Positions 16,647 to 25,334 of a stretch of 64,000 bases of DNA are shown here, one piece after another. The number at the start of each line of letters is the position of its first letter. The stretch's first letter is position 1. A program made the translations under genes and the position numbers. A model generated the notes under the pieces. That model was not told where the DNA came from, did not search any database, and saw only the letters and a list, made by a program, of their open reading frames with translations. The DNA comes from an uncultured Saprospiraceae bacterium (GTDB lineage: Bacteria > Bacteroidota > Bacteroidia > Chitinophagales > Saprospiraceae). The stretch spans positions 124,001 to 188,000 of the forward strand of contig CALEYL010000072.1 in NCBI GenBank assembly GCA_937926205.1, written 5' to 3'.

Positions 16647-19082
16647 ATGAGCAACGCTAGTACGACCCTTTCCTGTTATCACTGCGGCAATGAAGTGCCA
16701 GACGCCTCAATTGCTACAGCAGAAAAATATTTTTGCTGTAGCGGTTGCAAAACGGTCTATGAACTGCTCAATGACTATGAATTATGTACCTATTACGAAT
16801 TAAATAAAAAACCAGGGCTAACCCAAAACAGGATTAGCAGAAAAGAGAAATATGCATTTTTGGAAGATGCAGAAATACAGAAAAAGCTCATTCACTTTTC
16901 GAATGGTCAACAGAGTCAGGTAAGTTTTTACCTCCCTCAAATTCATTGCAGCAGTTGCTTGTGGTTGTTGGAAAACATTCAAAAAGTAGACGAGGGGATT
17001 GTTTCTTCAAGGGTCAATTTTACAAAAAAGGAAATTTTTATAGTTTTTGACCCCAAGATCACGTCTTTGCGTAAAGTAGTTGAGACCCTGGAAAGCGTTG
17101 GATACGAACCGCATCTAAGTTTAAACGAAATATCTTCTAAAGCGGGACGCAAAACCGACCGCACGCGCTGGTATAAAATCGGTGTTGCCGGTTTCTGTTT
17201 CAGCAACATCATGATGATGAGTTTTGCGGACTATCTGGCCGTTTCCAACACGGTAGATGCGGGCATTGCTTTTATGTTAAAGGCCATCATCGTTTTATTG
17301 TCTTTGCCGGTATTGTTTTATTCTGCTACAGAGTTTTTTATCTCTGCCTGGAATGGGTTAAAACACAAATACCTCAATATTGATTTTCCTGTTGCTTTAG
17401 CTCTGGCCATTACTTTTTCCAGAAGCATGTATGAAATCCTGAGCGGCACCGGCAGCGGGTATTTAGACAGCATGAGCGGCATTGTATTTTTCATGCTCAT
17501 TGGGAGATGGCTTCAGGCGAGAACCTATCAAACCATTTCTTTTGACCGCGATTACAAATCTTTTTTCCCCATCGCGCTCAATGTTGTCAAAGATGGAAGT
17601 ATTACGCCGACTGAAATTTCGAAAGTAAAAGAAAACGACGTCATACAGGTGTATTCCAATGAAATCATCCCGGTAGACGCCATTCTTTCCAAAGGAAATG
17701 CAAAAATAGATTACAGTTTTGTCAGCGGGGAAAGCTTTCCGGTACAGGTAAATATCGGTGAAATTATTTACGCGGGAGGCAAGCAAATAGAGGGTTTACT
17801 GGAGCTGATCGTTGTAAAGGAAGTTTCTCAAAGTTATTTAACCAACCTATGGAATAACCCTGTATTCACCAAAAAAGAGGCGCCTAAAAAAAGCACTTAC
17901 GATATTATTGGAAAGTATTTCACCTATTTGGTTCTGGCATTGGGGCTAAGTGCCGGATGGTATTGGTATGGCAAAGGGGAACCCGTTCTTATGTGGAATG
18001 CCATTACAACTGTTTTAATTGTTGCCTGTCCCTGTGCTTTGCTGCTTTCTGAAAATTATACCAATGGCAATATTTTAAGAATATTCGGATTGAATAAGTT
18101 TTATCTGAGGTCGCCCGAAATGATTGAAAAATTGTCAAAAATCAATCACATCGTTCTGGATAAAACCGGAACAATTACACAAGCAAATGGCGCCAATGTA
18201 CGCTATACCGGAAAAATATTAACGCCGGAATATCGGCGGATTATTGCTTCCCTGCTCAACCAGTCTTCACACCCTGCCAGTAAATTGGCCGCTGATTTTC
18301 TGAATGAAAAAGAACTTTCAGAAGTCGTTCATTACAAGGAAGTTGAAGGCATGGGTATAGAGGGATGGGTGTCAGAACACCACATAAAACTGGGCTCCTC
18401 GAAGTTCGTAGGAGGCGCCTACAATAATGAAAAACCGGGAACAAAAGTGGTTGCTTATGTCGACGGAGAGATTGTGGGAGAGTTTACGATTTCCAATAAA
18501 TATCGATTTGGGGTTACAAAATTGATTCAATCCCTTAAAAAGAAATATACCCTGTCTTTAATCTCGGGTGATAATGATGCCGAGTTAGAAAATATTGAAG
18601 ATTTATTGGGCAAAGACAGCGATGTGCTTTTTAATCAAAGTCCACAGCAAAAACTGGAATACATCAACCAGTTACAGCGCAATTACGGGCAAAATGTGGC
18701 TATGATTGGCGACGGCCTGAATGACGCAGGAGCGCTGAAACAAAGCGATCTTGGAATTGCAGTAGTTGATGCCGGGAATAATTTTTCACCTTCTTCTGAC
18801 GGCATTATCGAAGCGACGAAATTAACCCTTTTAGATACGTTTATTCAGTTTGCCATAACTGGTAAAAAGGTCATCCTGTTCACGTTTGCCATTTCGGTTA
18901 TCTATAATGTTATCGGCTTGTACTTTGCCATTCAGGGCATCTTATCGCCGGTAATTGCTGCGATATTAATGCCTTCCAGCTCAATTACCATAATAGGTCT
19001 GACTTATGGTCTGACAGAATGGGCGGCTGGTCATTACGGCTTAAAGGAGTATAAAAAACAACCATTTCCCAACCCGAATTAA
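16647..19082 (+). CDS. ccoI: cbb3 oxidase assembly copper P1B-type ATPase (CcoI/FixI)
   Basis: The 811-residue membrane ATPase moves copper for maturation of the CuB site of cbb3 oxidase. The N-terminus has a cysteine-rich segment (CYHCGNE, CCSGC; residues 10-40), then a ferredoxin-like metal-binding domain with CSSC (about 108). The transport motif CPC is at 461-463, the phosphorylated Asp505 is in DKTGT, and GDGLNDAGAL forms the hinge. After CPC the sequence is ALLLSEN, not the ALGLATP usual in copper ATPases, as in other CcoI proteins of this phylum. It leads the ccoI-S-NO-Q-P-G-H cluster. Confidence 0.94.
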   Translation: MSNASTTLSCYHCGNEVPDASIATAEKYFCCSGCKTVYELLNDYELCTYYELNKKPGLTQNRISRKEKYAFLEDAEIQKKLIHFSNGQQSQVSFYLPQIHCSSCLWLLENIQKVDEGIVSSRVNFTKKEIFIVFDPKITSLRKVVETLESVGYEPHLSLNEISSKAGRKTDRTRWYKIGVAGFCFSNIMMMSFADYLAVSNTVDAGIAFMLKAIIVLLSLPVLFYSATEFFISAWNGLKHKYLNIDFPVALALAITFSRSMYEILSGTGSGYLDSMSGIVFFMLIGRWLQARTYQTISFDRDYKSFFPIALNVVKDGSITPTEISKVKENDVIQVYSNEIIPVDAILSKGNAKIDYSFVSGESFPVQVNIGEIIYAGGKQIEGLLELIVVKEVSQSYLTNLWNNPVFTKKEAPKKSTYDIIGKYFTYLVLALGLSAGWYWYGKGEPVLMWNAITTVLIVACPCALLLSENYTNGNILRIFGLNKFYLRSPEMIEKLSKINHIVLDKTGTITQANGANVRYTGKILTPEYRRIIASLLNQSSHPASKLAADFLNEKELSEVVHYKEVEGMGIEGWVSEHHIKLGSSKFVGGAYNNEKPGTKVVAYVDGEIVGEFTISNKYRFGVTKLIQSLKKKYTLSLISGDNDAELENIEDLLGKDSDVLFNQSPQQKLEYINQLQRNYGQNVAMIGDGLNDAGALKQSDLGIAVVDAGNNFSPSSDGIIEATKLTLLDTFIQFAITGKKVILFTFAISVIYNVIGLYFAIQGILSPVIAAILMPSSSITIIGLTYGLTEWAAGHYGLKEYKKQPFPNPN

Positions 19083-19091
19083 TTCAAACTT

Positions 19092-19244
19092 ATGAGCGTC
19101 ATCATCATCTTGTTAATCGTAAGCATCTGCATTTCAGGAGGCTTTTTAGCCGCCTTTTTATGGAGCGTCAGAGATGGACAATTTGACGATGACCAAAGCC
19201 CCGCACAAAGGATGTTATTTGATCAAAAAATTACAAAAAAGTAA
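19092..19244 (+). CDS. ccoS: cbb3-type cytochrome oxidase assembly protein CcoS
   Basis: This 50-residue ORF has one N-terminal membrane helix (about residues 2-24) followed by the typical CcoS segment FLWSVRDGQFDD. CcoS is needed for cofactor insertion into CcoN. It begins 9 bp after ccoI and ends 6 bp before ccoNO, as expected in this operon. An ATG start is present. Confidence 0.92.
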   Translation: MSVIIILLIVSICISGGFLAAFLWSVRDGQFDDDQSPAQRMLFDQKITKK

Positions 19245-19250
19245 CTCGGT

Positions 19251-21377
19251 ATGAGTTTGGAGAAATTTTACTACGACAACAAAATCCCTAAATTATTTGC
19301 AATTGCATGTATTTTTTGGGGAGCCGTGGGAATGCTATTGGGCGTAATAGCAGCTTTTCAACTGGCATTTCCGGCACTGAACTTTAGCGAATACTTTCCG
19401 CACATTGCTTTCGGAAGGCTTCGACCCGTTCACACGAATGCAGTCATCTTTGCTTTTGTAGGCAATGGGATCTTTACTGCAATTTATTATGCCCTTCCAA
19501 GGCTTTTAAAAACCTCGATGTGGAGCAATGCCTTGAGCAAAATCCATTTTTGGGGTTGGCAGTTTATCATTGTTTGCGCTGCAGTCACGTTGCTGTTGGG
19601 GTATACAACCGGCAAGGAATATGCGGAACTGGAATGGCCGATTGACATCCTGATTACCCTGATTTGGGTTGTTTTTGGGATCAACATGTTTGGCACCATC
19701 CTCTCGAGGAGGGAAAGACACCTGTATGTAGCAATTTGGTTTTTCATTGCTTCCTGGGTAACGGTTGCCATGTTGCACATTGTCAACTCTTTTGAGATTC
19801 CGGTTTCTTTCATGAAAAGTTACTCCATGTATGCGGGCGTTCAGGATGCGCTGGTGCAATGGTGGTACGGCCACAATGCCGTGGCATTTTTCCTGACAAC
19901 GCCGTATCTGGGCTTGATGTATTATTTTCTGCCTAAAGCCGCCGGCCGGCCGATTTATTCTTACCGCCTGAGTATAGTCCACTTTTGGAGCCTGATCTTC
20001 CTGTACATCTGGGCGGGACCACACCACTTGTTGTATACCGCGCTTCCGGATTGGGCACAATCTTTAGGAACGGTGTTCTCCATCATGCTGATTCTGCCAA
20101 GCTGGGGCGGTATGTTAAACGGACTCTTCACGCTTCGGGGCGCATGGGACAAAGTGCGGGAGGATCCTGTGCTGAAATTCTTTGTCGTAGCCGTAACGGC
20201 TTATGGTATGAGCACTTTTGAAGGACCGATGATGTCATTGAAAAGTGTTAACGCCATTTCGCACTACAGCGACTGGACGGTAGCACACGTTCACATAGGC
20301 GCCCTTGGCTGGAATGGATTTTTGACCTTTGGCATGATGTACTGGTTGATTCCTAAATTATTCAATACCAAGCTTTACTCTGTCCGGTTGGCATCTACCC
20401 ATTTCTGGATCGGTACTTTAGGGATTATTTTATATGCTATCCCGATGTACTGGAGTGCATTCCGCTCGTACTTTATGATGAAAGCCTTCACGCCGGAAGG
20501 GCAATTGCAGTACCAGTTTATTGACGTGGTACAAACCATTATTCCTTTCTACATCATCAGGGCTATCGGCGGAACGATCTACCTCGCCGGGGTAATTATT
20601 ATGGTTTACAACCTGATAAAAACGGCAAAATCGGGCGCTTTTGTGGAGCGGGAAGAATCGGAAGCTGCACCTTTAGTGAAAGCATACCGTGCTCCTGCCA
20701 ATTCGATCTGGCACAGCTTTATTGAGCGGAAGCCTATTCTGTTGCTTTCTCTGAGTTTGGTGGTGGTGGGCATTGGCGGTCTCATCGAGTTGGTGCCAAC
20801 CTTCCTCGTCAAAGAAAATATCCCGACAATTTCTTCGGTCAAACCCTATACGCCGCTTGAGTTACAGGGAAGGGATATTTACATTCGTGAAGGATGTTAC
20901 AACTGCCACTCTCAGATGATCCGGCCATTCCGCTACGAAGTCAAACGGTATGGAGAATACTCTAAAGCCGGTGAGTTTGTTTATGACCACCCATTCCAAT
21001 GGGGAAGCAAGCGCACCGGACCGGACCTTGCACGTATCGGCGGTAAGTATGGTGACAGCTGGCACTTCAACCACATGCTTGAGCCAACGTCTATGGCGCC
21101 GGGGACCATTATGCCTGCTTATCCATCTCTGTTTGAAAAAGATATTGACAAAGGCAGCACCCTTTCGAAGATTCACGCCATGCGGAAACTAGGGGTGCCC
21201 TATCCGGAAGGCTACGAAGGCATTGCTGTTGATGACCTGGAAAAACAGGCGAAAGGTATTGCCAACGGATTGAAAGAAAACAAAATTGACATCCAGCCCG
21301 ACAAGGAGATCATTGCCATCATTGCATACCTGCAGAGAATTGGTAAAGACATCAAACTGGAAGGCCAGAAAAAATAA
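19251..21377 (+). CDS. ccoNO: cbb3 cytochrome c oxidase, fused catalytic subunit I and mono-heme subunit II
   Basis: The 708-residue protein joins CcoN and CcoO. Residues 1 to about 470 are the polytopic heme-copper oxidase subunit, with histidines in FGRLRPVHTNA, YGHNAVAFFL, WAGPHHLLYT and VAHVHIGALGWNG. A membrane segment (about 500-520) leads to the cytochrome c part with heme motif CYNCH (C549, C552, H553) followed by QMIRPFRYEVKRYG. The methionine ligand is likely in APGTIMPAYP. It reduces O2 at low oxygen tension and pumps protons. The N-O fusion is known in Bacteroidota. Confidence 0.95.
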   Translation: MSLEKFYYDNKIPKLFAIACIFWGAVGMLLGVIAAFQLAFPALNFSEYFPHIAFGRLRPVHTNAVIFAFVGNGIFTAIYYALPRLLKTSMWSNALSKIHFWGWQFIIVCAAVTLLLGYTTGKEYAELEWPIDILITLIWVVFGINMFGTILSRRERHLYVAIWFFIASWVTVAMLHIVNSFEIPVSFMKSYSMYAGVQDALVQWWYGHNAVAFFLTTPYLGLMYYFLPKAAGRPIYSYRLSIVHFWSLIFLYIWAGPHHLLYTALPDWAQSLGTVFSIMLILPSWGGMLNGLFTLRGAWDKVREDPVLKFFVVAVTAYGMSTFEGPMMSLKSVNAISHYSDWTVAHVHIGALGWNGFLTFGMMYWLIPKLFNTKLYSVRLASTHFWIGTLGIILYAIPMYWSAFRSYFMMKAFTPEGQLQYQFIDVVQTIIPFYIIRAIGGTIYLAGVIIMVYNLIKTAKSGAFVEREESEAAPLVKAYRAPANSIWHSFIERKPILLLSLSLVVVGIGGLIELVPTFLVKENIPTISSVKPYTPLELQGRDIYIREGCYNCHSQMIRPFRYEVKRYGEYSKAGEFVYDHPFQWGSKRTGPDLARIGGKYGDSWHFNHMLEPTSMAPGTIMPAYPSLFEKDIDKGSTLSKIHAMRKLGVPYPEGYEGIAVDDLEKQAKGIANGLKENKIDIQPDKEIIAIIAYLQRIGKDIKLEGQKK

Positions 21378-21383
21378 TTGAAA

Positions 21384-21548
21384 ATGAAATTCTCAACCTA
21401 TTTGGAACAAATCACGGGTGTGAGCATATATCCCATCATTTCATTGGTCATGTTCGTCTTCTTTTTTGTCCTCGTGACATTCTGGATTTACAGCATTGAC
21501 AAAAATGAAATAGAAAGGATTGAGAACATTCCTTTAGATGACCATTAA
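21384..21548 (+). CDS. ccoQ: CcoQ-like small subunit of cbb3 oxidase
   Basis: This 54-residue ORF has a single membrane helix (about residues 15-38) and a charged C-terminal tail. It lies 6 bp after ccoNO and 11 bp before ccoP. Size, topology and position fit CcoQ/FixQ, which stabilises the oxidase complex; sequence identity in this family is low, so the call rests largely on context. Confidence 0.85.
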   Translation: MKFSTYLEQITGVSIYPIISLVMFVFFFVLVTFWIYSIDKNEIERIENIPLDDH

Positions 21549-21559
21549 ACAATAATAAA

Positions 21560-22702
21560 ATGACGCACAGTACATTGAAAAAAAATGCGTTAAGTCTTCT
21601 GGCTATCGTCACCCCCTGCCTGCTTTGGGGGCAGCAAGTTGCGGAAAAAGCCGCTGCTGCGGATAGCGGCTTCAAATTGGAACTGAATCCTGTTCTTTTA
21701 GTGATTATGGTGGTCTTGTTGCTGCCACTTTATCTGACAGGACAAACGTTTCTTTTGACGGCAAAAAGACAGCTTGAAAGCGGGGGTAAGGAAGCGGGAG
21801 CAGTGAAAAAAGGAATTGGCGTCTTGTTGCTGCTGGTTTTCTTTTCGCAAATAGCCTCTGCTCAAACTGCAGACACGGCAGCTCCTGCAAGCAGTTCATT
21901 CGACATATTCACCTGGCTGCTGCTCATGGTGATTGCCCTCGAGATATTTTTGATCGCGTTGTTTGCACGACTAACTGCCAATTTTTTCAAATCTGCGCCC
22001 GTGGCGGCAACGGCTGAACCGGAGCCCGCAACTTCAGGGCAAAGTACATTTTGGCGCCTTTGGGACAGAATAAACAAGTTTAAACCGCTTGAGGAAGAAG
22101 CCAGTCTGGATACCGGACACGACTATGATGGCATTAAAGAACTGGACAATGTGACGCCTCCCTGGTTTTTAGCAGCTTTTGGATTTACCATTTTGTTTGC
22201 CATCGTATATTTGTGGAGATACCACGTAGCTGAATCAGCCCCGTTGCAGGCAGAAGAATTCGAAATAGCCATGGCTCAGGCTGATCTGGAAGATGCGGCT
22301 CGTCTGAGTTCCCAGGCCAATAAAGTAGATGAAAACACGGTGGTGATGCTGGGTGCTGCAGACATTGAGCAGGGCAAAAAAATCTTTATTGAGAAATGTT
22401 CTCCCTGCCATAACCAAAGCGGAGGAAGTATGCCCGGTGGCGTCGGTCCTAACCTTACAGACGATTACTGGATCAATGGAGGTTCTCTGAAAGCAATTTT
22501 CTCAACGATCAAATATGGCCGAACCGACAAAGGGATGATTTCCTGGAAGGATCAACTCTCGCCCATGCAAATGGCGCAGGCGGCAAGTTTTATCAAGTCC
22601 ATCAGGGGGACTAATCCTCCTAACGCCAAAGAACCTCAGGGTGAATTGTACGTGGAAGAAACGGAGGAGACTGTTCAGGATACTACTCAGGTAAACAAAT
22701 AA
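21560..22702 (+). CDS. ccoP: cbb3 oxidase subunit III, mono-heme CcoP with extended N-terminus
   Basis: The 380-residue protein has several hydrophobic segments before residue 155, then the conserved CcoP entry (HDYDGIKELDN near residue 190, PPWF) and a membrane helix (about 205-220). One cytochrome c domain follows with CSPCH (C280, C283, H284) and GGVGPNLTDDYW; a Met in the GMISW segment is the likely axial ligand. Canonical proteobacterial CcoP carries two hemes c, whereas only one CxxCH is present here. It probably passes electrons from a periplasmic donor to CcoNO. Confidence 0.92.
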   Translation: MTHSTLKKNALSLLAIVTPCLLWGQQVAEKAAAADSGFKLELNPVLLVIMVVLLLPLYLTGQTFLLTAKRQLESGGKEAGAVKKGIGVLLLLVFFSQIASAQTADTAAPASSSFDIFTWLLLMVIALEIFLIALFARLTANFFKSAPVAATAEPEPATSGQSTFWRLWDRINKFKPLEEEASLDTGHDYDGIKELDNVTPPWFLAAFGFTILFAIVYLWRYHVAESAPLQAEEFEIAMAQADLEDAARLSSQANKVDENTVVMLGAADIEQGKKIFIEKCSPCHNQSGGSMPGGVGPNLTDDYWINGGSLKAIFSTIKYGRTDKGMISWKDQLSPMQMAQAASFIKSIRGTNPPNAKEPQGELYVEETEETVQDTTQVNK

Positions 22703-22711
22703 TTTCAGACC

Positions 22712-24115
22712 TTGAAAGAAGAAGATTTACTGCATGCGGAAACTTTCAGAGACCGGGTAAGTTCGGTCTCTGAAACGGGAGAAAGGAACTGGATCTATGC
22801 ACTGAAGCCTTCCGGAATCTGGTATCGCTACAGGAAGTATTTGTCCTGGTTCTATCTGGCAATATTTTTCATCATGCCGTTTATCAAAGTAGATGGCATG
22901 CCCTTTATGATGATCAATATTCCAGAAGGCAAATTCATCCTGTTTAGCAAGATTTTTTGGCCTCAGGATTTCTTTATTTTTGCCATAGGAATGATCACCT
23001 TCATCATCTTTATTGTCTTATTTACAGTCATTTACGGAAGGTTGTTTTGTGGCTGGGCCTGCCCGCAAACGGTCTTTATGGAGTTTGTTTTCCGGCCGAT
23101 TGAATGGCTTTTTGAGGGCTCGCCGGCACAGCAGAGAAAGCTGAATGCCGGGCCCTGGAATCGCAATAAAATCATCAGGAAATCACTGAAACACGCTTTT
23201 TACTTATTCATTTCCTTTCTCATTGCCCACACTTTTCTGGCTTATATTCTGGGACTTGATGAGGTAATCAAAATTATCAGGGAACCCGTTTCCGATCACA
23301 TCGGGTTGTTGAGCGGGCTCATCATTTTCACCCTTCTTTTTTACAGTGTTTTTGCTTTTATCCGGGATATTGTCTGCACCACCATTTGCCCTTACGGGCG
23401 CTTGCAGAGCGTCATGTTTGACAAAGACACCATGCAGATCTCCTATGATTACAAGAGAGGAGAACCCCGCGGGAAGTACAAAAGGAATGTGGAAAGAACG
23501 GATGGCGATTGCATCAACTGCTTTAAATGCGTACAGGTCTGTCCGACTGGTATTGATATCAGGGATGGCGTTCAGATGGAGTGCGTGGGGTGCACTGCCT
23601 GCATAGATGCCTGCGATGAAGTTATGGAGGCGCTTCATTTTGAAAAAGGGCTGATTCGGTATGCTTCTGAGAATGAAATCGGCACAGGGCAAAAATTTCA
23701 CTTCAACAACCGGATGAAAGCATATACCGGGCTCTTGGCGATTTTAATGGTGGCAATGGTCTTTCTCGGCGCTACCCGGAGATCTGTTGATACCTTTATT
23801 TCCAGGGTAAACGGACAACTCTATCAGGAGTTGGAAGACGGAAAACTCAGCAACCTGTTTGATGCAAAAATCATCAACAAAACCAATGGAGAAATTCCCA
23901 TTACGCTGAAATTGGAAGAAATGGATGGTGTCATTAAACTGGTTGGAAACGATCAGATTAAACTGAAGAAAGAAGCCGTCAATGAGTTTACTTTCTTTTT
24001 GGAAATACCAGCTGCATCCATCAAAAAGCGCAGTACCACCCTTAAAATAGGTGTTTATCGGGATGGAAAACGCATTCAAACGGTTAAGACCAAGTTTTTA
24101 GGGCCTTTTAAATAG
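22712..24115 (+). CDS. ccoG: CcoG, polyferredoxin-type cbb3 assembly protein
   Basis: The 467-residue membrane protein has N-terminal helices, the conserved CGWACPQTVFMEFVFRP segment, and two 4Fe-4S clusters in the cytoplasmic ferredoxin part (CINCFKCVQVCPTG and CVGCTACIDACDE). The C-terminal region after the last helix is an Ig-like (FixG C) domain. CcoG is linked to copper reduction during cbb3 assembly. The start is TTG at 22712; no ATG occurs before the membrane region. Its stop abuts the fixH reading frame. Confidence 0.94.
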   Translation: MKEEDLLHAETFRDRVSSVSETGERNWIYALKPSGIWYRYRKYLSWFYLAIFFIMPFIKVDGMPFMMINIPEGKFILFSKIFWPQDFFIFAIGMITFIIFIVLFTVIYGRLFCGWACPQTVFMEFVFRPIEWLFEGSPAQQRKLNAGPWNRNKIIRKSLKHAFYLFISFLIAHTFLAYILGLDEVIKIIREPVSDHIGLLSGLIIFTLLFYSVFAFIRDIVCTTICPYGRLQSVMFDKDTMQISYDYKRGEPRGKYKRNVERTDGDCINCFKCVQVCPTGIDIRDGVQMECVGCTACIDACDEVMEALHFEKGLIRYASENEIGTGQKFHFNNRMKAYTGLLAILMVAMVFLGATRRSVDTFISRVNGQLYQELEDGKLSNLFDAKIINKTNGEIPITLKLEEMDGVIKLVGNDQIKLKKEAVNEFTFFLEIPAASIKKRSTTLKIGVYRDGKRIQTVKTKFLGPFK

Positions 24116-24132
24116 TGATAATTGATACAACT

Positions 24133-24573
24133 ATGAATTGGGGACACAAAATAACGCTGGTAATCGCAACATTCATTGTAGCCATGCTCAGTATGGTTTA
24201 TGTTGCCTCGCGGCAGACCAATGAGATGATTGACAAAAATTACTACGAGAGGGAACTGAAATACCAATCCCTGATTGATGCAGCCAATAATCTCAACGCA
24301 GTTAGTCAGGACACACTGGTCCATCAAAATGCAGCAGGGATAAGTTTGCAGATTCCAGGGGTTCTGCTTGCCGGATTTTCGGATGGCAGGGTTGAGTTTA
24401 TCCGGAATGAAGATGAAAGCAAAGATATGAGTTTCGATTTTTTGCCGGACACCAATGGCCTGTTTCTGATCGATAAATCCAAATTTTCCCCGGGATTGTA
24501 CAAGGCCAGGATACAATGGAAAAGCCAGGAAAAAAGGTACTATGAAGAGCAGGAAATAAATATTGAAGGATGA
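24133..24573 (+). CDS. ccoH: FixH/CcoH family cbb3 assembly protein
   Basis: I choose the ATG at 24133 (146 aa); a GTG at 24115 overlaps the ccoG stop. One N-terminal membrane helix is followed by the family signature YVASRQTNEMIDKNYYERELKYQ and a beta-rich extracytoplasmic domain. CcoH takes part in assembly or stability of the oxidase. Its stop overlaps the next ATG (ATGA), which points to translational coupling. Confidence 0.9.
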   Translation: MNWGHKITLVIATFIVAMLSMVYVASRQTNEMIDKNYYERELKYQSLIDAANNLNAVSQDTLVHQNAAGISLQIPGVLLAGFSDGRVEFIRNEDESKDMSFDFLPDTNGLFLIDKSKFSPGLYKARIQWKSQEKRYYEEQEINIEG

Positions 24574-25298
24574 ACGAAATGCTCATGCCACTCATTTCCG
24601 GGTTTTCAATCGGCTTGATTGGAAGCCTGCATTGCGTTGGCATGTGCGGACCGCTTGCGTTGTCCTTGCCCGTTCACCATCTGAATCCGGTACAAAAACC
24701 GCTGGCCATTTCTTTTTACAATTTTGGAAGATCTTTCTCCTATGCCGCTATCGGTCTTTTTTTTGGCCTGATAGGACAAAGTTTTTGGGTTTTTAAACTC
24801 CAGCAGTGGTTGTCCATCGTTGCTGGTAGCCTTATTTTGACTGTGTTCGTTTTTCAACAGCTTGGCCATTTGCAGTTTGGAGCCATAAACCGGTTTACAC
24901 AGGCGATTAAACGGAAACTTGGAAAACTGCTCAGGTCAGAAAAAAATCTTCCTGCCTTTTTTTCAATTGGCGTTTTGAACGGGTTTTTGCCTTGTGGCCT
25001 GGTTTACGTCGCGATTGGAGCGGCATTAGCAACAGGAACTGTGTTAAAAAGCAGTCTGTTGATGTTTGCTTTTGGATTAGGAACCATTCCGCTCATGGCT
25101 TTGACGATGGTATTCGGAAAATTCATTTCTCAGGGTCTAAGGGCGAAATTCAGCCGGCTGATCCCCCATATCACTGTGTTTGTTGCCGTTTTACTCATCC
25201 TCAGGGGGCTTAACCTCGGTATACCGCTGGTAAGTCCGGCTTATCATCAGGGCAACGGCAATCCACTCAATCCACCGCCTGTTGTTCATTGTCATTAA
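24570..25298 (+). CDS. SafE/TauE-family membrane protein of the cbb3 cluster
   Basis: The 242-residue protein has about six membrane helices and the signature GSLHCVGMCGPLALSLP near residues 17-33, with the repeat-like NGFLPCGLVYVAIGAAL near 136. This family regularly ends ccoGH clusters and is suspected to act in copper handling, though the annotated sulfite-export role is not established here. The C-terminal tail PPPVVHCH could bind metal. It overlaps fixH by 4 bp and is the last gene of the oxidase operon. Confidence 0.87.
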   Translation: MNEMLMPLISGFSIGLIGSLHCVGMCGPLALSLPVHHLNPVQKPLAISFYNFGRSFSYAAIGLFFGLIGQSFWVFKLQQWLSIVAGSLILTVFVFQQLGHLQFGAINRFTQAIKRKLGKLLRSEKNLPAFFSIGVLNGFLPCGLVYVAIGAALATGTVLKSSLLMFAFGLGTIPLMALTMVFGKFISQGLRAKFSRLIPHITVFVAVLLILRGLNLGIPLVSPAYHQGNGNPLNPPPVVHCH

Positions 25299-25318
25299 TC
25301 AGTAGCAACAGGAACATA

Positions 25319-25334
25319 AGCCTTCTCTAAGGCT
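25319..25334. terminator. short hairpin between convergent genes
   Basis: AGCCTT-CTCT-AAGGCT is a perfect 6-bp stem with a 4-nt loop, overlapping the stop codon of the MFS gene and 21 bp after the SafE-like gene. It could act in both directions but lacks a T run. Confidence 0.4.
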
